From the NCBI GenBank assembly GCA_002482545.1, contig DLGF01000012.1:332814-396813 (forward strand): a stretch of 64,000 bases of DNA, written 5' to 3'. Source of the DNA: Sporomusaceae bacterium UBA7701 (lineage in GTDB: Bacteria; Bacillota; Negativicutes; Sporomusales; UBA7701). Position numbers and translations under genes: made by a program. The notes beneath the pieces were generated by a model. That model was not told where the DNA came from. It saw nothing but the letters and a program-made list of their open reading frames with translations, and made no database searches. Shown here piece by piece: positions 8,647-17,313 of the stretch; within the stretch, counting starts at the first letter, position 1; every line of letters begins with the position of its first letter.

Positions 8647-9487
8647 TGGCGCTTAGAACCGCCACCAAGCCTTCGCCGGTCGCCTTGGCGATCTGCCAGG
8701 GCTTGCCGGTGCAATCCCCGGCGGCGAACACGCCGGAAACGCTTGTCGACATGTCCCGGCTGACTTTGATGACTTCTCCCTCCAGTTCAATTCCGGGCAG
8801 GAGGTTTTCCACCGGGTCGGACTGCCGCAAAATGAACACCCCGTCCACCGAAAGCTCCCTCTGGTCGGTGACGAGCCGGTCGACCTGCTCTTTTCCGGTA
8901 ATGGCGCGCGGCTTGCCCTGAAGCACGGTGACATTATCCCGGAATAAAAAGGGTTCCTCGGATTTGTACTGCGGCAGGTAATAGACGTCCCGGCAGATTT
9001 CACCCAGATATTTGGCCTCATGGGCGCCTTCCCGGGTATAGGAAATAACCGCCACGGTTTTGTCCCGGTACAGAAGCCCGTCGCAGGTCGCGCAGTAGCT
9101 TACCCCGCGGCCGAGAAAGTCCCTCTCGCCGTCAAACAGCGCCGTATTGACGACACCGGTGGCCAGGATGACCGACCGCGCCTCATAAGTCTCAGCCGGC
9201 GTCAAGAGGGTAAAGACATCCCCCGGGAAGATATTGAGCACCTTTTCCCGGACAACGACCGGGTTATGGGCCAGGCAATGCTCGGCCAGCAGCCGCATGA
9301 GGTCTTTGCCGGTCACCTGCGGCAGACCGGGATAGTTTTCCACCAGGTGCGCCTTCTGAAGCTTGGGACTAAAATCCAGATGCTCGAACAGCAAAACATC
9401 CTTGTTCCGAATCCGCCCGGTGAGGGCTGCCGACAACCCGGCCGGGCCGCCGCCGACAATGGCGATATCGTATACCTTTTCAGCCAT
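8606..9487 (-). CDS. Thioredoxin-reductase-like flavoprotein with CATC, lacking the NADPH motif
   Basis: This 293-residue protein has the FAD motif GGGPAG at 12-17, the redox pair CATC at 132-135 and the C-terminal GVFAAGDCTGKPWQ FAD segment of TrxB. The second dinucleotide site is altered: where TrxB has GGGDSA it has ISYTREGAHEA, and the downstream HRRxxxR motif is absent. That loss is typical of ferredoxin- or otherwise non-NADPH-dependent thioredoxin-reductase-like enzymes of anaerobes. The ATG at 9487 has AAGGAGGA 7 bases upstream. No thioredoxin gene is adjacent, so the partner is unknown. Confidence 0.82.
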   Translation of the reverse strand: MAEKVYDIAIVGGGPAGLSAALTGRIRNKDVLLFEHLDFSPKLQKAHLVENYPGLPQVTGKDLMRLLAEHCLAHNPVVVREKVLNIFPGDVFTLLTPAETYEARSVILATGVVNTALFDGERDFLGRGVSYCATCDGLLYRDKTVAVISYTREGAHEAKYLGEICRDVYYLPQYKSEEPFLFRDNVTVLQGKPRAITGKEQVDRLVTDQRELSVDGVFILRQSDPVENLLPGIELEGEVIKVSRDMSTSVSGVFAAGDCTGKPWQIAKATGEGLVAVLSAITFLESQGRQGGP

Positions 9488-9523
9488 TCGCAATCCTCCT
9501 TATGCTGTCAGGGGGTGAATTAC

Positions 9524-9874
9524 TTGCCTAATTTCGTGCTGATGCGACTGTCCTGCTCCAGCGTGTTCAAATTTTGCTTTTGCGCCGGGGCCTGCCTCGC
9601 CGGGGCCGGCGGCATCTTAGTGGGGTTGCTGGAACAAAGCTCGGTAGGCGTTCTCGGCGGCGCCTTCTTTGGATTGGCGATTGGTTTGATTTCCGGAGTT
9701 ATCGGCGCCGGCTACACCGCCGTGTTCAATCTATTGGCGCCGCTCGCCGGCGGCATCGCCATCCGCCTTGAACCGCTTCAGGCTGCTGAAGACAGCCTCC
9801 ATCCGCCGGCCGAACCTTTGGACCCTGCTTCCCCCAATCCCGGCGTCAGCCGAGATCTTCAGCCACCTTCTTGA
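9524..9874 (+). CDS. Hypothetical small membrane protein
   Basis: A 116-residue reading frame begins at TTG with AGGGGGTG 6 bases upstream. It holds two strongly hydrophobic Gly/Ala-rich segments (about 18-40 and 45-75) and a Pro-rich hydrophilic tail. I do not recognise the family. It diverges from the flavoprotein gene and its last 29 bases overlap the convergent aldo/keto reductase gene. Confidence 0.6.
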   Translation: MPNFVLMRLSCSSVFKFCFCAGACLAGAGGILVGLLEQSSVGVLGGAFFGLAIGLISGVIGAGYTAVFNLLAPLAGGIAIRLEPLQAAEDSLHPPAEPLDPASPNPGVSRDLQPPS

Positions 9875-10853
9875 GCCGCTCCCGAATGGGCAGATCGTAG
9901 GGACAGCGCTGTTCACAGACTCCGCAGCCGCTGCAATCCGACGCCTTCACCGGCAGGCCGGCGTACCGCTGAGGTATGGCGGCCTTCATGTTGTAGCGGG
10001 TGTATTGCAGATGGAAGATAAACATCGTCGGGATATCGATGCCCTTGGTGCAAGGCAGACAATAGCCGCAGCGACGGCAAAAATTGGCGCCGACCGCCTC
10101 GGCCTCGCGGCGGAGCTCGTCCCGCTCGTCCGGACTCAACGGCCGGTACTGCTTGAGGGCCGCCAGATTTTCCTCCACATGCCGGACCTCGTCCATCCCC
10201 GGAATAATCGTACTTACATCATGCTCCAGGATAAAGCGCAGCGCCAGGTCGACGGTCGACAGCTGTCCGCCGCCGAGCGGCTTCATGACAATCGTCCCGA
10301 TGTTCATTTTCCGCGCCAGCGGAAAAAGCTCATCGCGCGCTTTGGTTTCGACACAGTTGAAAGGGACTTGCACGGTGCTGAACTGATCGGTCCTAACCGC
10401 TTCAAGCAACAGCTCCAGGTTGTGCCCGGTAACTCCGATGAAGCCGATCTTGCCGGCCTTCTGAGCCTCCTGGAGAGCCTCCAGCGCCCCACCTGGCGCA
10501 AGAACCGCATCCAGGTCCTTCCCGGCTTTGATATTATGAATCTGATATAAATCGATATAATCGGTCCGCATGGCAGCCAGGCTTATATCAATATCCTTCG
10601 CCATCCCGGCCTTGTCGCGGGCCATGCTCTTAGTGGCGAGATAATATTCCCGGCGACGCGGCGCGATATGGGTGCCGATCTTGGTTTCGCTGTCCGTATA
10701 GGCCCGGGCCGTGTCGACAAAATTGATTCCGGCGTCAAGGGCGGCGTGGAGGACCGGACCAGCCTCGTCCACTGTGCAGCGCTGCATCGGCAGCCCGCCG
10801 AAACTGATAGCCGTTACCGCAAGACCGGTCCGGCCAAGCATTCTTTTTTCCAT
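9846..10853 (-). CDS. Aldo/keto reductase with C-terminal 4Fe-4S ferredoxin domain
   Basis: This 335-residue oxidoreductase has an aldo/keto reductase barrel (GRTGLAVTAISFGG start, the DTARAYTDSE catalytic Tyr region, ATKS Lys and YQIHNI His) followed by a cysteine-rich domain with FCRRCGYCLPC and CSGCGVCEQRCPYDL, enough ligands for Fe-S clusters. Such fusions are common in anaerobes; the physiological substrate is not known. The ATG at 10853 follows GGGAGGGATCTCG. It is a single gene on its strand. Confidence 0.9.
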   Translation of the reverse strand: MEKRMLGRTGLAVTAISFGGLPMQRCTVDEAGPVLHAALDAGINFVDTARAYTDSETKIGTHIAPRRREYYLATKSMARDKAGMAKDIDISLAAMRTDYIDLYQIHNIKAGKDLDAVLAPGGALEALQEAQKAGKIGFIGVTGHNLELLLEAVRTDQFSTVQVPFNCVETKARDELFPLARKMNIGTIVMKPLGGGQLSTVDLALRFILEHDVSTIIPGMDEVRHVEENLAALKQYRPLSPDERDELRREAEAVGANFCRRCGYCLPCTKGIDIPTMFIFHLQYTRYNMKAAIPQRYAGLPVKASDCSGCGVCEQRCPYDLPIRERLKKVAEDLG

Positions 10854-11020
10854 CGAGATCCCTCCCTGTTGTATGGTTCGCGCAGCGGACAACCCAATCC
10901 TTCCCTCGGTCCATAGGTTTTGTTTATCGGCAGGATTGCAGGAGGAAAACGAGAATATCTGGGGTATATTACTTCCATTAGCTTATACCGGATCGCCACA
11001 TCTATGTGAGGAGGGTATTC

Positions 11021-11251
11021 ATGGAGTTTACATTTCGTTGTCCCGCCTGCAAAAATGTTTTTACCGCCAATCATGCCGATCTCGCCGCCGATCCCCGGGT
11101 GCTGAAGTGCTGCTTATGCGGCAATGCCCCGGCGCCGGATATCCAGACCGCGTATCAGAATATCGGCAAAACCATCACCGAACTGCATGGCTGCTGCAGT
11201 TGCGACCAGGACAAGAGCTGGCTGCCGCTGTCTGTCAAGCATCCCGAGTAA
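11021..11251 (+). CDS. Small zinc-ribbon-like protein
   Basis: This 76-residue protein starts at an ATG after GAGGAGGGT. It carries CPAC and CCLC pairs spaced like a zinc ribbon and a later CCSC motif. I do not recognise a named family. It stands alone, ending at a bidirectional terminator shared with the convergent GGDEF/HD-GYP gene. Confidence 0.75.
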   Translation: MEFTFRCPACKNVFTANHADLAADPRVLKCCLCGNAPAPDIQTAYQNIGKTITELHGCCSCDQDKSWLPLSVKHPE

Positions 11252-11253
11252 AG

Positions 11254-11283
11254 AAAACCGGCCTCCAAGGCCGGTTTTTTCTT
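11254..11283. terminator. Bidirectional intrinsic terminator
   Basis: AAAACCGGCCT pairs with AGGCCGGTTTT with T runs on both strands, between the convergent genes ending at 11251 and 11286. Confidence 0.88.
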
Positions 11284-11285
11284 TA

Positions 11286-13535
11286 CTACCCCATAATCTC
11301 GGCGAAAATGTCCACAAGCCGCGGATCGAACTGGGTGCCGGAACAACGTTTGAGTTCCGCGATAGCCGCCTCGTGAGGCATGGCTTTCCGGTAGGGCCGG
11401 TCATTGGTCATAGCGTCATAGGCATCGACGATGGATACAATGCGGCAGGCGAGCGGGATATCTTCCCCCGCGGCTCCGGTGGGATATCCCTTTCCATTCC
11501 ACCATTCCTGATGTTTCAGAATCCAGTCGGCGATCGGCGCCAATTCCGGCGAGGCCAGCGCAATCCGGTAGCCGATTTCCGAATGCCGCTTCATAATCTC
11601 GAACTCTTCCGCGGTGAGCCGTCCCGGCTTAAACAAAATCTGGTCGGGAATCCCTACCTTTCCGATGTCGTGGAACCGTCCCAACAGCCGCAGGTCTGGA
11701 AGCTGGCTTTCGGCAAGACCGCAGGCGACCGCCAGTTTTTCCGCCAAATCCTGCAGGCGGTCGGCGTGGCCGTCGGTCACAAAATCCCGGGCCTCCAAGG
11801 CCTTGGCCAGGGTATTGACAATGGCGCTGCGGACGCTTTGGTTGCGATGAAGCTTCTCCCGGTACATATTATTATCCGCGATTTTAAAGGCGTCACTCAA
11901 ACTTTCCTGTGGGAGCATCCGGGCGGCAAGGCCGACGGATATGCTGAGCGGTATATCCGCGGTTTCGCTGTAGGCCGCCGCTGTGTCGCGAATCGCTTTA
12001 TTGACCTGTTCAAGGCGGGGCACATCCGCTCCCGGCAGCAAAGCGGCAAACTCGTCGCCGCCGATCCGGGCGACGATAGCGGCTTCCGGCAGGGTGTCCC
12101 GGATAATCTTCGCCGCGCCTGTCAGGAGCCTGTCCCCGGCCTCCAGCCCAAGGGTATCGTTCACCAGTTTCAGCCCGTCGATGTCGCATACGATAACGCC
12201 GACCGGCGCTTCTCCTTCGGCGCTCAGGCCTTGAAGCGCCTCTTCGAAATAGGCGCGGTTGAAGAGGCCGGTGGTGGCATCATGAATATTCACGTAAATC
12301 AGCTCTTCTTCGACCCGCCGGTGCTGGGTCATGTCCCGGACGATGCCAATGGCTTCATTCCCGCCGCTGGCCACGATCCGCAGTTCCCGGTGCCGCATCA
12401 CCCCGGCAATCTCCACATGATATTCGAACTGCTGGGTCGTCTTGGTCTGAAGGGCTTGATGAACGGCAAGCCGGATTTTCTCCGCCAGTAGCGGCGGCGT
12501 AAACTCATCAATATTTTCGCCGACATGCTCGGCAAAATTGGCCGACATCTCAAAATCCACCGTTTCTTTATATTGCAGCAAAATGCCTTCCTTATCCACA
12601 TGGAAGATAAAATCCGGCAAAGCGTCAACCAGCGCCTTCGAGCGTTGCTGGTTTTCGCGCCAGGCCGCTTCAATCCGCCGGCGCTCCTCCAACTCCTCGC
12701 TCAGGCGGCTGTGCAGGCGGGCATTGGACAAGGCAATGGCGGCCAGTTCGGCAAAATTGCCGAACAGCTCAAAATCCTCCTCCGGAACTTCCCGTATCGT
12801 CAGGTAGCTCAACCCAAAGACGCCGAAAACTTCTCCGCCCGAGCTGAGAGGAAGGGCGAGCACGGTCTCGATCGAGTCGTTCTCAGGTTCCGGCGTTCGG
12901 CCTTCCCAAGTGTTGTAGTGATGGATCAACTGAGGACTGCCGCTTTCCCAGACCCTTCCGACAATCCCCTCGTCCCGTTTTTGCCGGAGGCCTTTTTTAA
13001 ACTTCTCGCCCACCCGGATTCTGAGCTCCATTTCCGTTCCATCCGGCGACAACAGGTAAATAAACCCGTTTTCGGATTCCCCGATGGCCATCGCCTTTTG
13101 GAGGATAACCTCGAGCATGTCTTCGACATTGAGATGATTCATCAGCGCGAGGGCCGTCTCGTGCAGGGCGGTGAGACATTCGTTCTGCCGGCGGATTCTG
13201 GCCTCGGTTACCAGCAGGTCTTCGAAGCGCTGACGCAGTTCCTCCTCGGTGGCGATCAGTTCTTCATTCGTAACCGTAAGAGCTTCGTTGCTCTGACGGA
13301 GACGTTCCTCGGACTGCCCAAGCGTCCTGAGACTGCGGGAAACCATTCCGAACAATATCAGGGCCGTCAGGGTGACAAAACCCCAGCCTTTGGCTGTCTG
13401 CCAGGCGGTAAGGTCCGCCGGGTCACCCACAAAGTAGGATAAAATCTTGTCGGAAAATAAAATCCATAATCCGGCCACCACAAAATAAACGGTTGCAACC
13501 ATGGTTGCTGAGGCAGTTTCTGGCCGCTTCGACAT
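11286..13535 (-). CDS. Membrane GAF-PAS-GGDEF-HD-GYP signalling protein
   Basis: This 749-residue protein has two N-terminal membrane segments (about 10-75), a coiled coil, a GAF domain (about 115-270), a PAS domain (about 295-400), a GGDEF domain with intact GGDEF at 492-496, and an HD-GYP domain with HD at 622-623 and GYP at 683. It could both make and degrade cyclic di-GMP, although one domain may be regulatory. The start at 13535 has GGGAGGGGC upstream; the longer frame runs across the promoter. Its C-terminal CSGTQFDP motif matches that of the HD-GYP protein at 5571-6599. Confidence 0.9.
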   Translation of the reverse strand: MSKRPETASATMVATVYFVVAGLWILFSDKILSYFVGDPADLTAWQTAKGWGFVTLTALILFGMVSRSLRTLGQSEERLRQSNEALTVTNEELIATEEELRQRFEDLLVTEARIRRQNECLTALHETALALMNHLNVEDMLEVILQKAMAIGESENGFIYLLSPDGTEMELRIRVGEKFKKGLRQKRDEGIVGRVWESGSPQLIHHYNTWEGRTPEPENDSIETVLALPLSSGGEVFGVFGLSYLTIREVPEEDFELFGNFAELAAIALSNARLHSRLSEELEERRRIEAAWRENQQRSKALVDALPDFIFHVDKEGILLQYKETVDFEMSANFAEHVGENIDEFTPPLLAEKIRLAVHQALQTKTTQQFEYHVEIAGVMRHRELRIVASGGNEAIGIVRDMTQHRRVEEELIYVNIHDATTGLFNRAYFEEALQGLSAEGEAPVGVIVCDIDGLKLVNDTLGLEAGDRLLTGAAKIIRDTLPEAAIVARIGGDEFAALLPGADVPRLEQVNKAIRDTAAAYSETADIPLSISVGLAARMLPQESLSDAFKIADNNMYREKLHRNQSVRSAIVNTLAKALEARDFVTDGHADRLQDLAEKLAVACGLAESQLPDLRLLGRFHDIGKVGIPDQILFKPGRLTAEEFEIMKRHSEIGYRIALASPELAPIADWILKHQEWWNGKGYPTGAAGEDIPLACRIVSIVDAYDAMTNDRPYRKAMPHEAAIAELKRCSGTQFDPRLVDIFAEIMG

Positions 13536-13557
13536 TCTTGCCCCTCCCGGAATCGAT

Positions 13558-13585
13558 ATCCTACGAACACCGTACATTTTGTCAA
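13558..13585 (-). promoter_or_regulatory. Sigma-A-type promoter of the GGDEF/HD-GYP gene
   Basis: On the minus strand TTGACA (13580-13585) and TAGGAT (13558-13563) are separated by 16 bases, just upstream of the chosen start. Confidence 0.6.
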
Positions 13586-13641
13586 CTACCTTCGACAAAA
13601 TCCGCTCATTTTCCTGCCTTCTTTTCCAACAAATGGGCGAA

Positions 13642-13661
13642 AGGCGGCCGCTTGGCCGCCT
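13642..13661 (-). terminator. Probable terminator of the serine operon
   Basis: AGGCGGCC/GGCCGCCT stem with a 4-base loop, followed by only three T residues on the minus strand, about 100 bases after serA. Weak by the T-run criterion. Confidence 0.5.
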
Positions 13662-13761
13662 CCTTGCCTTTTCTCCGCTCTTTGTCCGCGTTGTGACCGC
13701 TGATCGCAAATACATTTGCCTTTCTGGAAGAACTAAGGTTACGTCAACTAGCCGATCGCTT

Positions 13762-15348
13762 TTAACCGGCGTTGAAGTTAACCAGTTTGATCCCCAGAAT
13801 ACCCTCCAGTGCTTTCAGTTTGAGCATCACAGGAGTAGGGACATCCGCCTCGACCGCCACCGCCATAATATTGGTGCCCGCCGTTTCGGTGCGGCCTACC
13901 TGCATGCCGGCAATATTGATGTCATATTCGCCGAGAATGGTTCCCACTTTGCCGATCATCCCCGGTTTGTCGGTATGGGGCCCTAGCAGGAGCCAGCCTT
14001 GCGGGGCGACGTCTACCCGGTATCCGTCGATCATGACGATCCGGCCTTCCTCCTTGCCGAACAGCGTTCCCGCAACCAGATGCCGCCCCTTGTCGGTGCG
14101 GACCCGGACCGTGATCAGATTGGCGAAGTTCGCCGGCTCTTTGCTTTTAACCTCTCTGGCCCGGATGCCGCGAGCCTTCGCCACCCCAGGAGCATTGACA
14201 TAATTGACCGGCTCCTGCAGAATGGGATTGAAAATCCCCTTCAGCACCGCAGTGGTCAGCATCCGGGTTTCCACCTCACTGATCTCGCCGTTATACTCCA
14301 CCTCTACCTCCGTCAGGCGGCCGTCGGCGAGGTGGATGGCCAGGCACCCCATTTTTTCGGCGACATCGAGATACGGCTTGATGACTTTGAGAACATGCCC
14401 CGGCACCGGGGCGATATTGACCGCCGTCAGAACCGGCTCGTCGCGGAGAGCCAGCAGGATGCCTTCCGCCACATCGACCGCCACGCCGATCTGGGCCTCG
14501 GCGGTGGAGGCGCCCAGGTGCGGCGTGAGCACCACCCGGTCAAGCTTTAACAGCGGGTTGTCCGGGCGGACCGGCTCGGTTTCGAATACATCGATCGCCG
14601 CTCCTGCAACTTGCCCTGCTTCGATCGCCCGGGCCAAGGCCGCCTCGTCGATGATCCCTCCCCGGGCGCAGTTGACAATCCGGATGCCGGGTTTGACCTT
14701 CTGAAAGGCTTCCGCGTTCAATAGTTGCCTGGTCTCCGCCGTCAGCGGCAGATGGAGGGTCAGAAAATCGGCCTGCGCCAGGATTTCTTCCAGTTCGGTC
14801 AATTCAATCCCCAAGGTCTTGGCCTGTTCTTCGCTGATGAACGGATCGTACGCCAGGATCCGCATTTCCATGGCTGCGCCCCGCCTGGCGACCCCGGTTC
14901 CGATGCGTCCCAGCCCCAAAATGCCCAGCGTTTTGCCCCGGACTTCCACGCCGGTGAATTTGCCGCGCTGCCATTCTCCCTGCGCGAGGGAATGATGGGC
15001 CTGCGGAATATTGCGGGCCAGCGCCAGCATCATTGCCAGGGTGTGCTCGGTAGCGGCCACCGTGTTGCCCTCCGGGGCGTTGAGCACAATGATTCCCCGC
15101 CTGGTCGCGGCTTCCACATCGATGTTGTCGACCCCGACGCCCGCGCGGCCGATAACTTTGAGGCAATCCGCCGCCTCAATCACGGCTTTGGTCACTTTGG
15201 TCTCGCTCCGGACCACCAATGCCCCATAGGCTGGAATAAGCCGGATGAGTTCCTCCGCCGGAAGCTTGAGCTTGACATCCACTTTATGTTCCTGCCTGAG
15301 CAGGGCAACCCCTGCTTCGGATACAGGGTCAGCTACCAGTATCTTCAT
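13762..15348 (-). CDS. serA: D-3-phosphoglycerate dehydrogenase
   Basis: SerA oxidises 3-phosphoglycerate, the first step of serine synthesis. The 528 residues match the long form: catalytic and NAD-binding domains (LGLGRIGTGVARRG motif, catalytic His in TPHLGAST), an intervening domain (about 320-450) and a C-terminal ACT domain (HTDKPGMIGKVGTIL) that normally binds serine for feedback inhibition. The ATG lies 4 bases after the aminotransferase stop, whose last bases form the GAGGG site, so the two are translationally coupled under one T-box. Confidence 0.97.
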   Translation of the reverse strand: MKILVADPVSEAGVALLRQEHKVDVKLKLPAEELIRLIPAYGALVVRSETKVTKAVIEAADCLKVIGRAGVGVDNIDVEAATRRGIIVLNAPEGNTVAATEHTLAMMLALARNIPQAHHSLAQGEWQRGKFTGVEVRGKTLGILGLGRIGTGVARRGAAMEMRILAYDPFISEEQAKTLGIELTELEEILAQADFLTLHLPLTAETRQLLNAEAFQKVKPGIRIVNCARGGIIDEAALARAIEAGQVAGAAIDVFETEPVRPDNPLLKLDRVVLTPHLGASTAEAQIGVAVDVAEGILLALRDEPVLTAVNIAPVPGHVLKVIKPYLDVAEKMGCLAIHLADGRLTEVEVEYNGEISEVETRMLTTAVLKGIFNPILQEPVNYVNAPGVAKARGIRAREVKSKEPANFANLITVRVRTDKGRHLVAGTLFGKEEGRIVMIDGYRVDVAPQGWLLLGPHTDKPGMIGKVGTILGEYDINIAGMQVGRTETAGTNIMAVAVEADVPTPVMLKLKALEGILGIKLVNFNAG

Positions 15349-15352
15349 CGTT

Positions 15353-16501
15353 TTATCCCTCCGCGATTACTTGTCCGGCGGCCTTCACGGCCGATCCCAG
15401 TTCGACGTTGGCCCCCAGCAAGGACAGGGTAATTTCGAGGGCCGCCAGCGTAACCAGAATGTCGGTTTCCACCACATACCCCAGATGCCCGACCCGGAAG
15501 ATTTTATTTTCGAGTTGCTTTTGGCCTCCGGCAAGCGTAATGCCGAAGCGTTCCCGCATCACCTTCTGAATCTTTTTCGCTTCCACCCCGTCCGGCGGAA
15601 ACACCGCCGTCACTCCGGGCGAGGCCGCCGCGTCTTCGGCCAGAAGCTTCAGGCCAAGAGCTTTAAAGCCGGCCCGCAGAGCTTCCGCCAACCTTTTATG
15701 CCGGATAATGCTATTGTCCAGGCCTTCTTCAGCCAGCATCTTGAGGGCTTCTTCGAGGCCAAACAATAAGCTCACCGCCGGAGTGTAGGGGTTTTGCCCC
15801 TTCGCGGCAGCCTTTTTCGCCGCCTGCGCATCCCAATAAAATTTCGGCATCGTGCTCTGCGCGTTGGCTGTCCAGGCCCGTTCGCTCATAGCCATAAACC
15901 CCAAGCCCGGGGGAGTCATCAGCGCCTTCTGTGAACCTGTGACGACCACATCCAGCCGCCAGTCGTCAGTAGCCAAGTCCGCCGCCCCCAGCGAGCTGAC
16001 GGCATCCACGATCAGCAGGGCCGGGTGGTCGCCCCGGGCCTTGGCCAGGGCGGCCAGGTCATTGACAACGCCGGTGGAAGTTTCATTATGGGTAACGAGA
16101 ATGGCTTTTATCCGGTGGTCTTTATCGGCGGCGACCCGTTCGGCCACTCGTTCCGGCTCGGCCGCCCGCCCCCAGGGAAAAGCCATCACCTCTACATCGG
16201 CGCCGAATCGGGCCGCGATTTCCGCGAACCGGTCGCCAAATACGCCGATACTGACCGCCAGAACCTTGTCGCCGGGCGAAAGCGTATTGACCACCGCCGC
16301 CTCCAGCATTCCCGTCCCTGCCGCCGGAAAAACCAGAACATCCTGGCGGGTCCGGAAGACCGTCTTAAGTCCGGCCGTTATCCGGGAAAACATCTCCTCG
16401 TACAGCGCTCCGCGATGGTTGACCAGCGGCCGGTGCGTCGCCTGCAGCACCCGCTCCGGTACCGCAGTGGGTCCTGGAACCATTAAGTATGCCTTGTTCA
16501 T
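15353..16501 (-). CDS. Class V aminotransferase (alanine/serine-glyoxylate type) of the serine operon
   Basis: This 382-residue PLP enzyme opens with the family motif MVPGPTAVPERV and has the PLP lysine in VTGSQKALMTPPG and the Asp in VDAVSSLGA. The family includes serine-pyruvate and serine-glyoxylate aminotransferases. Its position ahead of serA, with no serC nearby, and control by a serine T-box suggest it acts as the transaminase of serine synthesis (phosphohydroxypyruvate to phosphoserine). That substrate is inference. AAGGGAGG precedes the ATG. Confidence 0.9.
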   Translation of the reverse strand: MNKAYLMVPGPTAVPERVLQATHRPLVNHRGALYEEMFSRITAGLKTVFRTRQDVLVFPAAGTGMLEAAVVNTLSPGDKVLAVSIGVFGDRFAEIAARFGADVEVMAFPWGRAAEPERVAERVAADKDHRIKAILVTHNETSTGVVNDLAALAKARGDHPALLIVDAVSSLGAADLATDDWRLDVVVTGSQKALMTPPGLGFMAMSERAWTANAQSTMPKFYWDAQAAKKAAAKGQNPYTPAVSLLFGLEEALKMLAEEGLDNSIIRHKRLAEALRAGFKALGLKLLAEDAAASPGVTAVFPPDGVEAKKIQKVMRERFGITLAGGQKQLENKIFRVGHLGYVVETDILVTLAALEITLSLLGANVELGSAVKAAGQVIAEG

Positions 16502-16561
16502 TCTCCGAAGCCTCCCTTAAATTAAGTAAGATGACTATTTCCCCGGCTCTTTCAGGGAAAT

Positions 16562-16590
16562 AAAAAAATCCCGCCCCATTGGGGCGAGAT
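16562..16590 (-). terminator. T-box terminator 2 (proximal to the gene)
   Basis: ATCTCGCCCC pairs with GGGGCGGGAT followed by seven T residues on the minus strand; its 5' arm overlaps the second antiterminator region. Confidence 0.88.
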
Positions 16591-16642
16591 CCTCTCGCGG
16601 TGCCACCCAGTTTAGCCGCAAAGATCAAAGGAGCCGGCAAAC

Positions 16643-16674
16643 AAAAAACTCCCCTCCCTACCAGGGACGAGAGT
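16643..16674 (-). terminator. T-box terminator 1 (distal)
   Basis: ACTCTCGTCCCT pairs with AGGGAGGGGAGT followed by TTTTTT on the minus strand, immediately downstream of the first T-box sequence. Confidence 0.88.
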
Positions 16675-16872
16675 TTACCCGCGTTGCCACCCATTTTGCC
16701 TTGCAGCCATCTTTGTCCGCGCTATCGGGCGGAACCCGTCTTGATTCATCATCAGCCGCTCCAGGGCGGAACCGCCTGCCCGATCACCGGCTCGCACCAG
16801 CCGCCGGCTCTCTGAAGACCTTGCGCATTAGGCTTCCCTATCGTCGCGTTCTCGGTTATAGGATTATGTTCG

Positions 16873-16901
16873 ATTATAGATTATCCCCTTCATAAAGTCA
16901 A
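16873..16901 (-). promoter_or_regulatory. Sigma-A promoter of the serine operon
   Basis: TTGACT (16896-16901) and TATAAT (16873-16878) are separated by exactly 17 bases on the minus strand, placing transcription start near 16866, at the head of the T-box. Confidence 0.85.
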
Positions 16902-17009
16902 GCATCCTTTTCCGCCAAACATCATTTACACTTTTAACAAACGCAGGCGCGTAGAAGGAAAAACCTCCGGCGAGGGGAAATATTCCTTTTAGTGAAAGGG
17001 AGGATGACG

Positions 17010-17306
17010 GTGAAGAGCGAAGACATGCGTCAATACGGGGAGCTTTATGCCGCCAAGGCCAAACAGCTGTGGGCGGAGCTTGGCGAAGAACTCAAGCTGG
17101 CCAAGGATATTGCCGAACTCCGCATTCAACTGGAATTTCTCGAGATAAAACAAAACCGCCTCTTTATGGAATACGGGAAAGCAGTCTTCCTGGCCGGCGG
17201 CTGCGATGGTCCGGGGCCGGATTTGCTGCGGCGCGAAATCGAGGCCCTGGAACAGGAACTGCGCAAAAAATACCTGGACCTGGAAAAACTCAGGGCGTCT
17301 TGCTGA
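17010..17306 (+). CDS. Hypothetical coiled-coil protein
   Basis: This 98-residue protein is almost entirely charged alpha-helix (Leu/Lys/Glu-rich, with probable coiled coils at about 25-60 and 70-95) around a short GGCDGPGPD turn. The GTG at 17010 is chosen because GGGAGG lies 6 bases upstream. No family is recognised. It is convergent with the menaquinone methyltransferase gene, 7 bases away. Confidence 0.65.
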   Translation: MKSEDMRQYGELYAAKAKQLWAELGEELKLAKDIAELRIQLEFLEIKQNRLFMEYGKAVFLAGGCDGPGPDLLRREIEALEQELRKKYLDLEKLRASC

Positions 17307-17313
17307 TGCCAGG

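Larger units (their letters stand above)
16562..16866 (-). promoter_or_regulatory. T-box leader (serine) with one stem I and two antiterminator/terminator units
   Basis: Minus-strand leader of the serine operon. Stem I shows the AGAGAG and GGCTGGTGCGAGCCGG distal features; the codon before GCCCTGGAGC is UCC (16768-16770), a serine specifier. Two T-box sequences follow, GGGTGGCAACGCG near 16680-16693 and GGGTGGCACCGCG at 16596-16609. Each is followed by its own terminator. Both have UGGC, which fits the G73 discriminator of tRNA-Ser. Only about 35 bases separate the first terminator from the second T-box, so there is no second stem I. Uncharged tRNA-Ser should permit read-through at both. Confidence 0.93.
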
